DNA from: Deltaproteobacteria bacterium | GTDB taxonomy: Bacteria; Desulfobacterota; Syntrophia; Syntrophales; UBA8958 | Length of the DNA stretch: 54,301 nucleotides | Direction: 5' to 3' | Assembly (NCBI GenBank): GCA_029553375.1 | Contig: JAKPCH010000090.1 | Location: 1 to 54,301, forward strand | Shown here: positions 33,350-41,098 of the stretch, piece after piece | Layout: every line of letters starts with the position of its first letter | How positions within the stretch are numbered: position 1 is the first letter of the stretch | Made by a program: the position numbers and the translations under genes | The notes under the pieces: generated by a model | Databases searched by the model: none | What the model was told of the DNA's origin: nothing | Seen by the model: the letters and a program-made list of their open reading frames with translations, nothing else

Positions 33350-34152
33350 AGGTAAAGATCGCCCTCTGCCAGATGAAGGTGGCCGCCGCGGACCCGGAGG
33401 CCAACCTTGCCAAGGCGGAAAAGTTCGTCGCCGAGGCCGCCGCCGGGGGCTGCACCCTGATCTGCTTCCCCGAGATGTGGACCACGGGCTTCAACTGGCA
33501 TTTCAACGCCTCCTTTGCCCCGGACCACGGCGCCGTCGCGGCGAGGATCGGGGCCCTGGCCGCGGCCGGCGGTCTCTGGATCGGCGGATCCTTCTTGGAA
33601 TTGGACGAACGTTCCCGCCCGGCCAACACCTTCGTTCTCTTCGACGCCCAGGGGAGGCGGGCGGCCGTCTACCGCAAGACCCACCTCTTCACCTTCATGG
33701 GCGAGGAGCGTCACATGGCCGCCGGGGAGCGCCTCACGGCGGTAGAGACGCCCTGGGGGAAGACGGGGCTCGCCGTCTGTTACGACCTGCGTTTCCCGGA
33801 ACTCTTCCGCACCTACGCCCTCTCGGGGGTGGGACTCTGCCTCCTTCCCGCCGCCTTTCCCCATCCCCGCCTCCAACACTGGCGGATCCTCACCAGGGCC
33901 CGGGCCATCGAGAACCAGATGTTCTTCGCCGCCGTTAACCAGGTGGGCGAAGAGGCGATCCCCCGGCAGGGCAGGACGGTATACTTCGGTCACTCCTGCA
34001 TCATCGACCCGTGGGGTGAAACGCTGGCCGAGGCGGGAGAAGATGAGGAGACCCTCGTTGTCGCCGACATAGACTTGGAACGGGTGGAGGAGATCCGTAA
34101 CCGCATGCGGGTCCTGAAGGATCGGAGACCGGAGTTGTACAGGCTTTCCTGA
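33346..34152 (+). CDS. Carbon-nitrogen hydrolase (nitrilase/omega-amidase type)
   Basis: 268 residues with the Glu-Lys-Cys triad: Glu43 (CFPEMW), Lys111 (YRKTHLF) and Cys145 (AVCYDLRFPELFR). The sequence is nearest to omega-amidase/Nit2-like hydrolases that release ammonia from terminal amides. The start is GTG 33346, coupled to the Kce stop. It is the third gene of the aminotransferase-Kce-hydrolase operon and convergent with the response regulator gene (16 bases apart). Confidence 0.92.
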   Translation: MKVKIALCQMKVAAADPEANLAKAEKFVAEAAAGGCTLICFPEMWTTGFNWHFNASFAPDHGAVAARIGALAAAGGLWIGGSFLELDERSRPANTFVLFDAQGRRAAVYRKTHLFTFMGEERHMAAGERLTAVETPWGKTGLAVCYDLRFPELFRTYALSGVGLCLLPAAFPHPRLQHWRILTRARAIENQMFFAAVNQVGEEAIPRQGRTVYFGHSCIIDPWGETLAEAGEDEETLVVADIDLERVEEIRNRMRVLKDRRPELYRLS

Positions 34153-34168
34153 CGGCGCAGCCGGACCG

Positions 34169-35533
34169 TCAGCCCTTGAGCCCGTACTTCTTGAGCTTGT
34201 ATCTCAGCATCCGTTCGCTGATCCCCAGCATCTCCGCCGCCCGGGTCTGATGATAGCCCGACTTCTCCATGGCCTCGACGATCATGGTCCGCTCCAGGTC
34301 CTCGATGGAACTCCTCAGGGAGCCCTCGGGCCGTTTCCCCGGTTCACCGCCGTAGAGCATGTCCTCCCCGAAGGGAAGATCCTCGATGGAGATCACGGGA
34401 TCCCTCGATATCACCACCGCCCTCTCCATGATGTTCTCCAACTCGCGGACGTTTCCTGGGTAGTCGTACTTGATGAGGAGGTCCTGGGCCTCGGAACTGA
34501 TGCCGACGATGTTCTTGCCGTTCTCCCGGGCGAAACGTTTCAGGAAATAATCGATGAGCAGCGGTATGTCTTCCCTCCGTTCCCTCAGGGGTGGGATCTG
34601 CATGACCACCACATTCAGGCGGTAGTAGAGATCCTCCCGGAAGGCCCCCTCCTTGACCCTCCCCTCCAGGTCGCGGTTGGTGGCGCTGATGATCCTCACA
34701 TCCGAACGGATCGTCGCGTTTCCACCCAGGCGCTGAAATTCCCGGTCCTGCAGGAAGCGCAGGAGCTTGACCTGGACGGAGGGGGTCAGTTCGGCCACCT
34801 CGTCCAGGAAGAGGGTCCCGCCGTCCGCCTCCTCGCAACGCCCGATGCGGCGGGACGTGGCCCCCGTGAAGGCGCCCCGCTCGTGGCCGAAGAGCTCGCT
34901 CTCGAGGAGATTCTCGTGGAGGGCCCCGCAATTGACGGCCAACATCGGCTTACCCGAGCGGGGGCTCAGGTTGTGGATGAGGCGGGCCATGAGTTCCTTT
35001 CCCGTCCCGCTCTCCCCCTGGATGAGGACCGTCGCCCTGCTCGGGGCGACACGACCGGCCAGGTTGATCAGGGCCTCCATCCTGGGGCTGCGGGTGATGA
35101 TCCTATCCGTCGTCACCCCCTTCTCCCGGAGCTCCTTCCTCAGGATCTCGTTCTCCCGGATGAGGATCCGCCGCTCCGCCACCCTCTCGAGGAGGAGGAG
35201 GAGCTCGTCGAAGTCCACGGGCTTGGTGATGTAATCGAGGGCCCCGGCCTTCATGGCCTCCACGGCCGTCTCGATGGTCCCGTAGGCCGTGATTATCACC
35301 ACGTCGATCTCCGGGTTGATGTCCCGGACGGCCTTGAGGACCTCCATCCCATCCATACCCGGCATCTTGTAGTCCAGGAGGATGACGTCGAAATGGTGGT
35401 TCCTTACCGCCTGGAGCCCCGTCTCGCCGTTTTCCGCCTCTTTGACCTCGTAGCCCTCCCGGGAGAGAAAATCCCTCAGCATCTCCCGCTGAGACTTACC
35501 GTCCTCGACGATCAGGATATGGAGTTTCTTCAT
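34169..35533 (-). CDS. NtrC-family sigma-54-dependent response regulator (ZraR-like)
   Basis: 454 residues: receiver (phospho-acceptor Asp54 in [10 protein letters not shown]), AAA+ domain with GESGTGKEL, the canonical GAFTGA sigma-54 loop, [10 protein letters not shown] and RDDLYYR-like [11 protein letters not shown], and a Fis-type HTH ([19 protein letters not shown]). ATG 35533 ([11 protein letters not shown]) fits the receiver fold; the 40-residue upstream extension of the frame overlaps the kinase gene and is rejected. It lies 25 bases after its kinase gene. The sigma-54 promoter at 37609, beyond the kinase, is a likely target. Confidence 0.94.
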   Translation of the reverse strand: MKKLHILIVEDGKSQREMLRDFLSREGYEVKEAENGETGLQAVRNHHFDVILLDYKMPGMDGMEVLKAVRDINPEIDVVIITAYGTIETAVEAMKAGALDYITKPVDFDELLLLLERVAERRILIRENEILRKELREKGVTTDRIITRSPRMEALINLAGRVAPSRATVLIQGESGTGKELMARLIHNLSPRSGKPMLAVNCGALHENLLESELFGHERGAFTGATSRRIGRCEEADGGTLFLDEVAELTPSVQVKLLRFLQDREFQRLGGNATIRSDVRIISATNRDLEGRVKEGAFREDLYYRLNVVVMQIPPLRERREDIPLLIDYFLKRFARENGKNIVGISSEAQDLLIKYDYPGNVRELENIMERAVVISRDPVISIEDLPFGEDMLYGGEPGKRPEGSLRSSIEDLERTMIVEAMEKSGYHQTRAAEMLGISERMLRYKLKKYGLKG

Positions 35534-35558
35534 GTCCTTGGCCTTCTTTCCGGACTTC

Positions 35559-37328
35559 CTATGCCTTTCCAGGGAGGAGGATCTCGAAGACCGTTCCCTC
35601 GCCCTTGCGACTTGAGACACGGATCTCGCCGCCGTGACCGCGGATGATCTCATGGGCCAGGGGCAGTCCCAATCCCAGACCCTTTTCCTTCGTCGTGTAC
35701 TCGGGGCTGAAGATCCTCTCCACTTCTTCCTCCGTCATCCCGCACCCCGTGTCGGCGATACGGACCGAGACCCACCCCCCCCTCGCTTCCGCCACCTCCA
35801 GAGACACCCGCCCCCCGCCGTCCATGGACTCCATGGCGTTCTTGATGAAGTTGAGGAAGGCCTGCTGGAGCTTGTCCACGTCCATGGGGATCACGGGAGA
35901 GGCGGCGGGCCAGGAGGTCTCTAATCTTATACCCCTGGTTTCGGCCTCTTCGGTCACCAGGCTCACGATCTTCTGGAGGACCTCGACGAGGGGGAACTCC
36001 CGGAGATCGAGGCGCCGGCTGCGGGAAAAGGTGAGAAATTCCTCGATGATACCGTTGAGACGCCTTATCTCGTCCCTGATGACCGTCACGAGGCGCGCGA
36101 ATTCCTCGTCTTGACCTCCTCCCTTCAGCACGTAATCCCTCTGCAGGCGCTGGGTAGCCATACTGATGGCGTTGAGGGGGTTCCTGATCTCGTGGGCCAC
36201 GCCCGCGGCGAGTTGACCCAGGGCGGAGAGACGCTCCGCCTTTTCCAGACGCCTCTCCATGGCCACGATACCGGCCAGGTGACGATTCTGGTTGGTATAG
36301 AGGAGCCAGAGGGACAAGAGAGCGATCAAGATCGTCAGGCCCATGTAGATGAAGACATTCTGTCGGTTGTCCGCCAGGATCTTCTCCGCCCCTTCCCGGT
36401 CGAGGCCCAGGCGGAAGATGCCGGCGAGTTGCCCGTTCAGGACCAAAGGGGCGGCCACATCGAGGATCTGTCGTTCGAGATAGACTACCTTGCGGCTCGT
36501 GACGGCCCTGCGACCGGCCAGGATCTCCCCCGTCTCCATTTCCCCCGGTGACCACGGTTCGGGGACCTGTCCCGACTGGGCCACGACCCGTTCCTTGAGG
36601 TCGAGGACCATGAAATAGGACAAACCCTGACCCTTCCCCTCGCCGAGTTCGGAGATGGCCTTGTCGATGGAGACCTTTATGCCCCAGAAACGCAGGCCCT
36701 CGGGGTCGAGGGCGACGATGACCGTCCCGCTCCCGTCTCGCCTCTTGAGGGCCACGAAACCGATCTTGCCCGTCGCTCCCCACTTCTGGAGCATGTCGAT
36801 CGTCAGCTCCCCCCTGCCCGGGTGCGGGGCAATCCCGTCGTCCCAGTAATCATCAGGCAGATCACGACTCATGAACACCAGACGGCCCTGCTTGTCCAAA
36901 ACGGCTATGACCAGGACCCGCTTTTCGTCGGCATACCTCCGGAGGTACTCCTCACTGAGGCGGTCCGCCTTCCAGCGGTTGTCCACCTCCCGGCCGATCT
37001 CCACCAGGGCGGAAATGAGGAGTTTCTGGGGCGAATAGGGCTGGTCCAGGCCGGTGGAGGGTTGGGTCTTCTCGCGCCGTGAGGCCTCCACGAGGTTGCC
37101 GAGATTCTCTTGGGCCAGCCTCTGGACGACACCGGTTATACCCAGGGCCCTGTCTTCCAAAAAACCGACGAGGGTGCGATCGAGCCGCTGAAGGTCCAGC
37201 ATGCCCATGATCAGGATGAGGATGATAAAAACGGCACAGACGATGGCCACCGCCAGGGGCTGGATCAAGGGCCGCTCCCCCTTCCCGGCCTTCTCCATCT
37301 TCTCCTTGTTCGTCTTATCGACCATCAC
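35559..37328 (-). CDS. Membrane sensor histidine kinase (ZraS/AtoS-like)
   Basis: 589 residues: TM1 (about 22-44), a periplasmic sensor of about 285 residues with Cache/PAS-like segments (VLVIAVLDKQGRLVFMSRDLP and AVTSRKVVYLERQILDVAAPL), TM2 (about 330-350), HisKA (GVAHEIRNPLNAIS) and HATPase (FIKNAMESM, DTGCGMTEEE, GLGLGLPLAHEI). It phosphorylates the NtrC-type regulator encoded downstream. Upstream lies a 456-bp gap containing the sigma-54 promoter of the candidate sRNA on the other strand. Confidence 0.93.
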   Translation of the reverse strand: MMVDKTNKEKMEKAGKGERPLIQPLAVAIVCAVFIILILIMGMLDLQRLDRTLVGFLEDRALGITGVVQRLAQENLGNLVEASRREKTQPSTGLDQPYSPQKLLISALVEIGREVDNRWKADRLSEEYLRRYADEKRVLVIAVLDKQGRLVFMSRDLPDDYWDDGIAPHPGRGELTIDMLQKWGATGKIGFVALKRRDGSGTVIVALDPEGLRFWGIKVSIDKAISELGEGKGQGLSYFMVLDLKERVVAQSGQVPEPWSPGEMETGEILAGRRAVTSRKVVYLERQILDVAAPLVLNGQLAGIFRLGLDREGAEKILADNRQNVFIYMGLTILIALLSLWLLYTNQNRHLAGIVAMERRLEKAERLSALGQLAAGVAHEIRNPLNAISMATQRLQRDYVLKGGGQDEEFARLVTVIRDEIRRLNGIIEEFLTFSRSRRLDLREFPLVEVLQKIVSLVTEEAETRGIRLETSWPAASPVIPMDVDKLQQAFLNFIKNAMESMDGGGRVSLEVAEARGGWVSVRIADTGCGMTEEEVERIFSPEYTTKEKGLGLGLPLAHEIIRGHGGEIRVSSRKGEGTVFEILLPGKA

Positions 37329-37487
37329 CCATCGCCTATTTTCCCGCCCCGTCCCCCGGGATCCCTCCGGAAAGACCCCGGCCGACGCCCCCTTTCGGGG
37401 AGGACGGACCTTGCCCTTGCCGCCGGCGGGGGGGCATCATAAGGGATACGGAACAGTTGTCAACCCTTTTCCCCTCTCGACAAGAAC

Positions 37488-37504
37488 GTCGGCATCGTTC
37501 CGAC
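37488..37504. promoter_or_regulatory. Candidate activator-binding dyad
   Basis: GTCGGCATCGTTCCGAC, a 5-7-5 inverted repeat about 105-120 bp upstream of the sigma-54 promoter, where an NtrC-type activator would bind. Assignment to the neighbouring regulator is inference. Confidence 0.4.
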
Positions 37505-37608
37505 AATCTTTGCCGCCCCGGCATCGTCAAGGGGGACAACCCCCGCCAAATGATAAAAATTTACATATAATGTCAAGTGCTTAGTAACCCTCACTCCCCG
37601 GGCGCCAG

Positions 37609-37625
37609 GTGGCACGATCTATGCT
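37609..37625 (+). promoter_or_regulatory. Sigma-54 promoter of the candidate sRNA
   Basis: GTGGCACGATCTATGCT: the -24 TGGCACG is perfect; the -12 ATGCT differs from TTGCW in one base; GG and GC are separated by exactly 10 bases. It points away from the kinase gene and towards the terminator at 37731. Confidence 0.65.
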
Positions 37626-37635
37626 AATTTAACAA

Positions 37636-37760
37636 TTCAAAAGACGGTCCCTCCCGGTCGAGACAAAGGGCATGGCCGACCGGGGGAAAGAAGATAAAAC
37701 AGACCAAGGAACATCAACCTCCTGAACGGCGGGGAGATCTCAGCGATCTCCCCTTTTTCT
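37636..37760 (+). ncRNA. Candidate sigma-54-dependent small RNA
   Basis: About 125 nt from the predicted start to the T run. A 10-bp stem (37651-37660 with 37677-37686, core CCCGGTCG/CGACCGGG) is followed by an A-rich open stretch holding ACCTCCT (37717-37723), which matches the anti-Shine-Dalgarno end of 16S rRNA. A strong terminator hairpin closes it. This resembles sRNAs that block ribosome binding sites. An 18-codon frame (37672-37725, MADRGKEDKTDQGTSTS) with AAAGGG upstream lies inside, so a small-peptide or dual-function RNA is possible. Confidence 0.6.
37731..37760 (+). terminator. Terminator of the candidate sRNA
   Basis: GGGGAGATC / GATCTCCCC stem with loop TCAGC, then TTTTTCTT. The T run is on the plus strand only, so it does not serve rarA. 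Confidence 0.93.
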
Positions 37761-37784
37761 TGTCCGTGCGGCCCTGCCCCCTTT

Positions 37785-39107
37785 TCATTCATTGCGGGGA
37801 GGGGGGCCGCCGCGCCTCTTGCGCCAATAGGAAAGGCGCTCACGAACGGTCTGCTCGTAGCCCCGGTTCGTGGGTTCGTAAAACCGCGCCTTACCCTTCA
37901 GTTCGGGCGGCAGGTATTCCTGGGGCGCCAGGGCCTCATCGAAATCATGGTCGTATAGATAACCCTCCCCGTATCCCAATCCCTTCATCAATCCCGTGGG
38001 GGCGTTGCGGATGTGGAGGGGCACGGGCAGAGATCCCGTCTCGCGGATCAATCCCCGCACCCGCCCGTAGGCCCGCAAGAGGGCATTGCTCTTCGGCGCC
38101 GTGGCCAGGTAAACGGCCGCCTGGACCAGGGCCAGCTCTCCTTCCGGCGAACCGAGAAACCGATAGGCCTCGGCGGCGGCCAAGGCCACCGTCAGGGCCC
38201 GTGGATCGGCGTTACCCACATCCTCCGAGGCGAAACGGACCATGCGCCGCGCGACGTAGAGGGGGTCCTCCCCCGCCTCGAGCATCCTCGTCAACCAGTA
38301 CACGGCGGCGTCGGGGTCGCTTCCCCTCATGCTCTTGTGGAAGGCGGAGATGAGGTTGTAGTGTTCCTCCCCTCCCTTGTCGTAGAGGAGGGTCTTTTTC
38401 TGGATCGCCTCTCCCACGGCGTCTTTCGTGATGACCTTCCCCCGGGCGAGGGTGGCGGCGATCTCGAGGGTGTTGAGGGCGACGCGGGCGTCCCCGTCGG
38501 CGGCCCTCACCAAGGTGGTCAGGGCGTCTTCCCCCCACCGGAGACCCAGCCCCCCCAGTCCCCTCTCAACGTCGGCGAGGGCCCTGTTCACTATCGCCGC
38601 CAGTTCCTCCTCCGTGAAGGGTTTCACGACCAGGACACGGCAGCGGGAGAGGAGGGGGGCGATCACCTCGAAGGAGGGGTTTTGGGTGGTAGCCCCGATG
38701 AGGGTGATGAGGCCGCTCTCCACGTGGGGAAGGAAGGCGTCCTGCTGGGCCTTGTTGAAGCGGTGGATCTCGTCCACGAAGAGGACGGTCTTTCTCTTTT
38801 CTTCCCTTCTCGCCCTCCCCGCCTCCTCCACGACGGCCCTGATTTCCTTCACACCGGAGAGGACGGCGGAGAAGCTGAGGAACAGGGATCGGGTCTCTCC
38901 CGCGATCAGGCGGGCCAGGGTCGTCTTTCCCGATCCCGGGGGGCCCCAAAAGATCATGGAGAAGAGGCGTTCCTCTTCGATGGCCCGCCTCAGGACGGCG
39001 CCCGGGGCGAGGAGATGCCCCTGCCCGATATACTCGTCGAGACGGCGCGGTCTCATCCGATCCGCCAGGGGGCGGTATGAAGAATCGGGGGTGAGTCCTG
39101 CCGTCAC
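37785..39107 (-). CDS. rarA: Replication-associated recombination ATPase RarA (MgsA)
   Basis: 440 residues. A clamp-loader-like AAA+ ATPase acting at stalled forks. Motifs: PLADRMRPRRLDEYIGQGHLL, Walker A WGPPGSGKTTLA, Walker B LFVDEIHRFNKAQQDAFLP, sensor 1 GATTQNPSFE, and the RarA-specific tail YNLISAFHKSMRGSDPDAAVYWL. The start is GTG 39107, overlapping the stop of the upstream small gene (GTGA). The longer open frame to 39350 is an artefact of that upstream gene's other frame. Confidence 0.95.
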   Translation of the reverse strand: MTAGLTPDSSYRPLADRMRPRRLDEYIGQGHLLAPGAVLRRAIEEERLFSMIFWGPPGSGKTTLARLIAGETRSLFLSFSAVLSGVKEIRAVVEEAGRARREEKRKTVLFVDEIHRFNKAQQDAFLPHVESGLITLIGATTQNPSFEVIAPLLSRCRVLVVKPFTEEELAAIVNRALADVERGLGGLGLRWGEDALTTLVRAADGDARVALNTLEIAATLARGKVITKDAVGEAIQKKTLLYDKGGEEHYNLISAFHKSMRGSDPDAAVYWLTRMLEAGEDPLYVARRMVRFASEDVGNADPRALTVALAAAEAYRFLGSPEGELALVQAAVYLATAPKSNALLRAYGRVRGLIRETGSLPVPLHIRNAPTGLMKGLGYGEGYLYDHDFDEALAPQEYLPPELKGKARFYEPTNRGYEQTVRERLSYWRKRRGGPPPRNE

Positions 39108-39391
39108 GGATCCCCGCCCTGTTCTCTCACTCTTTTCCGCGCCGCCTCGATCATCTCGAGGAGGGTCATCATCTTGTCCTTCGGAGGCCGGTTCAGGAAT
39201 CTCTCCCAGAGCGCGGGCCCCAGGGACTCCCTCAGGAACGCCTGAACGTTGAACCTGGAGCCCCAGCACTCCACCACCCGCGTGCAGGGGAGATCCAGGG
39301 CCTCCCTGCGACAGTACGAGAAGGTGACCTCGTGACCCAGGCGGGGGCAACGGCTGACGAGGTGATCGTATCTCTCCCCGTTTTTGTCCAT
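39104..39391 (-). CDS. Small conserved cysteine-containing protein of unknown function
   Basis: 95 residues. It begins MDKNGERYDHLVSRCPRLGH and has four Cys (CPRLGHEVTFSYC…LPCTRVVEC), suggesting a metal site, followed by an amphipathic helical tail. Short proteins with the CPRLG…FSYCR pattern are familiar to me from anaerobic Desulfobacterota, but no function is known. It is translationally coupled to rarA by the GTGA overlap. The trpB2 terminator lies just upstream, so it starts its own unit. Confidence 0.75.
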   Translation of the reverse strand: MDKNGERYDHLVSRCPRLGHEVTFSYCRREALDLPCTRVVECWGSRFNVQAFLRESLGPALWERFLNRPPKDKMMTLLEMIEAARKRVREQGGDP

Positions 39392-39406
39392 GAGCGTGGC
39401 TTAGGG

Positions 39407-39449
39407 AAAAAAAAGAGGGCCGTCAAGGGGAAATCCCCGACGGCCCCTC
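39407..39449 (-). terminator. Rho-independent terminator of trpB2
   Basis: A stem GAGGGCCGTC / GACGGCCCCTC around AAGGGGAAATCCCC, followed on the minus strand by eight T residues. Confidence 0.93.
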
Positions 39450-39487
39450 CAACTTACCGTTATTTTCCGAAGGGTCGTCTTTTTTTC

Positions 39488-40852
39488 CTATTGGGCCTTG
39501 GGGAAATCGGCGATGGCCTTCAGGGCCCTCTCGATCTCCTCGTCCGGGAGCTCGTAGGGGAGGAGTTTTCCGGCGAAATAGGCCTCGTAGGAGGCCAGAT
39601 CGACCAGCCCGTGGCCGCTCCAGTTGAAAAGTATCACCTTCTCCTTGCCCTCCTCCCGGGCCCGCCGCGCCTCGTCCACGACGGCGGCGATGACGTGGTC
39701 CGTCTCCGGCGCCGGTATGTAACCCTCGGCCCTGGCCCAGTTCACGCCCGCCTCGAAGGTCTCCAGCTGGTGGTAGGCCCTGGCCTCGATGATCTGTTCC
39801 TTCACGAGATGGCTGATGATGGGGGCCATGCCGTGGTAGCGGAGTCCCCCGGCATGGATCGGCGCCGGGACGTAATCGTGGCCCAGGGTGTACATGGGCA
39901 ACAGGGGGGTGGTCTTGGCCAGGTCGCCGAAATCGTAGGCGAAGGGTCCCCTGGTCATGGTGGGGCAGGAGGTCGGCTCCGCCCCGACGATGCGGATGTC
40001 CCGTCCCTCGATCTTGTCCCGGACGAAGGGCAGGGCGATACCGGCGAAGTTGCTCCCGCCGCCGGCACATCCCAGAACGACGTCGGGGTATTCGCCGATG
40101 GCCTCCAACTGCTTGCGGGCCTCGAGACCGATGATCGTCTGATGGAGCAGGACGTGATTGAGGACACTGCCCAAGGAATAACGGGCGTTGGGACGGGACA
40201 GGGCGTCCTCGATGGCCTCGCTGATGGCGATACCGAGGCTCCCCGGCGAATCGGGGTGTTGTTCCAGGACGTTGCGTCCCGCCGCCGTCACTTCACTGGG
40301 GCTGGGGATGCACTGGGCCCCCCACGTCTCCATCATGAGGCGCCGATACGGCTTCTGCTCGTAGCTCACCTTCACCATGAAGACCCGGCACGTCAGGCCG
40401 AACATGCTGCAGGCCATGCTCAGGGCGCTGCCCCACTGGCCGGCGCCCGTCTCCGTCGAGAGGCTCTCGATGCCGAAGACCTTGTTGTAATAGGCCTGGG
40501 GGACGGCGGTGTTGGGCTTGTGGGAACCGGCGGGGCTCAGACCCTCGTTCTTGTAGTAGATCCGCACGGGGGCGTCGAGGAAACGCTCGAAATTGACGGC
40601 CCGGCAGAGGGGGGTGGGTCGCCAGATGAGATACTTTTCCAGGACCGCCTCCGGGATCTCTATCCACCGCTGGTCGCTCACCTCCTGCTCGATGAGGTTC
40701 ATGGGGAAGATGGGCGCCAGGTCCTCGGCCTTCACCGGCTCGCCCGTGGCGGGGTGGAGGGGGGGAAGCATGGGTTTCGGGAGATCCGGCAGGATGTTGT
40801 ACCAGGCCTTGGGGATCTCCTCATCGGGTAGGGTGACCTTGATCCTCTTCAT
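39488..40852 (-). CDS. trpB: Tryptophan synthase beta chain, TrpB2 type
   Basis: 454 residues, a fold-type II PLP enzyme. The PLP lysine is Lys112 ([21 protein letters not shown]). [16 protein letters not shown], the phosphate loop [11 protein letters not shown] and [10 protein letters not shown] follow. The extended N terminus ([16 protein letters not shown]) is typical of TrpB2 rather than TrpB1. It condenses indole with serine. No trpA or other trp gene is adjacent, so indole salvage or pairing with distant TrpA are both possible. AAGGAGAG precedes ATG 40852. Expression is governed by the attenuator upstream. Confidence 0.93.
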   Translation of the reverse strand: MKRIKVTLPDEEIPKAWYNILPDLPKPMLPPLHPATGEPVKAEDLAPIFPMNLIEQEVSDQRWIEIPEAVLEKYLIWRPTPLCRAVNFERFLDAPVRIYYKNEGLSPAGSHKPNTAVPQAYYNKVFGIESLSTETGAGQWGSALSMACSMFGLTCRVFMVKVSYEQKPYRRLMMETWGAQCIPSPSEVTAAGRNVLEQHPDSPGSLGIAISEAIEDALSRPNARYSLGSVLNHVLLHQTIIGLEARKQLEAIGEYPDVVLGCAGGGSNFAGIALPFVRDKIEGRDIRIVGAEPTSCPTMTRGPFAYDFGDLAKTTPLLPMYTLGHDYVPAPIHAGGLRYHGMAPIISHLVKEQIIEARAYHQLETFEAGVNWARAEGYIPAPETDHVIAAVVDEARRAREEGKEKVILFNWSGHGLVDLASYEAYFAGKLLPYELPDEEIERALKAIADFPKAQ

Positions 40853-40884
40853 GTGCTCTCTCCTTTTTCAAAAAACTTCGTCCG

Positions 40885-40919
40885 TTAAAACAAAGGCCAT
40901 GGGGGATACCCCCATGGCC
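40885..40919 (-). terminator. Attenuator terminator hairpin of trpB2
   Basis: An 11-bp stem, GGCCATGGGGG / CCCCCATGGCC, with loop TAT on the minus strand, then TTTGTTTT. It lies between the trp leader peptide and trpB2. Confidence 0.92.
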
Positions 40920-40933
40920 TGTCTTTCCCTCTC

Positions 40934-41026
40934 GGTCATGGGAGTTCCTACCCTGCCCATGACCCGTAAACCTACGGAACCTCTATGGGCAGACCTTATA
41001 GGCCCGCCACCACCAAGAGAGGTTCC
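40934..41026 (-). promoter_or_regulatory. trp attenuator: competing leader hairpins
   Basis: Hairpin 1:2 is GGAACCTCT / AGAGGTTCC (41026-40976), overlapping the Trp codons. A second hairpin, GGTCATGGG / CCCATGACC (40964-40934), lies before the terminator. Its CCCATGACC half can also pair with the terminator's GGCCATGGG half with one G-U-type mismatch, giving mutually exclusive folds as in enteric trp. Confidence 0.85.
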
Positions 41027-41048
41027 TGTTGACCACGCCGTAATTCAT
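40983..41048 (-). CDS. trpL: trp leader peptide
   Basis: 21 codons, MNYGVVNRNLSWWWRAYKVCP, with three tandem Trp codons (41015-41007) and a stop before the terminator hairpin. Ribosome stalling at the Trp codons when tryptophan is short would keep hairpin 1:2 open and favour read-through into trpB2. AAAGGG lies just before the ATG, but the predicted transcript start is almost at the ATG. Confidence 0.88.
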   Translation of the reverse strand: MNYGVVNRNLSWWWRAYKVCP

Positions 41049-41054
41049 GACCGC

Positions 41055-41083
41055 CCTTTAGCAAGGGACTCAAGAATTGTCAA
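41055..41083 (-). promoter_or_regulatory. Promoter of trpL-trpB2
   Basis: TTGACA (41083-41078), a 17-base spacer, TAAAGG (41060-41055) with an extended -10 TGC. The expected start is at or within a base or two of the leader ATG at 41048. Confidence 0.7.
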
Positions 41084-41098
41084 GGTTTTTTCGATACC

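Larger units (their letters stand above)
37329..37784. other. 456-bp intergenic region holding the candidate sRNA and its control sites
   Basis: It contains no plausible gene longer than 18 codons. From left to right: the kinase-gene upstream region, a dyad GTCGG-N7-CCGAC (37488-37504), AT-rich DNA (37550-37570), the sigma-54 promoter (37609-37625), the sRNA (about 37636-37760) and its terminator. Confidence 0.7.

Noticed and set aside
39108-39350. An 81-residue N-terminal extension of RarA
   Set aside because: It is Gly/Pro/Arg-rich and overlaps the upstream cysteine protein in another frame. GTG 39107 gives the family's N terminus.
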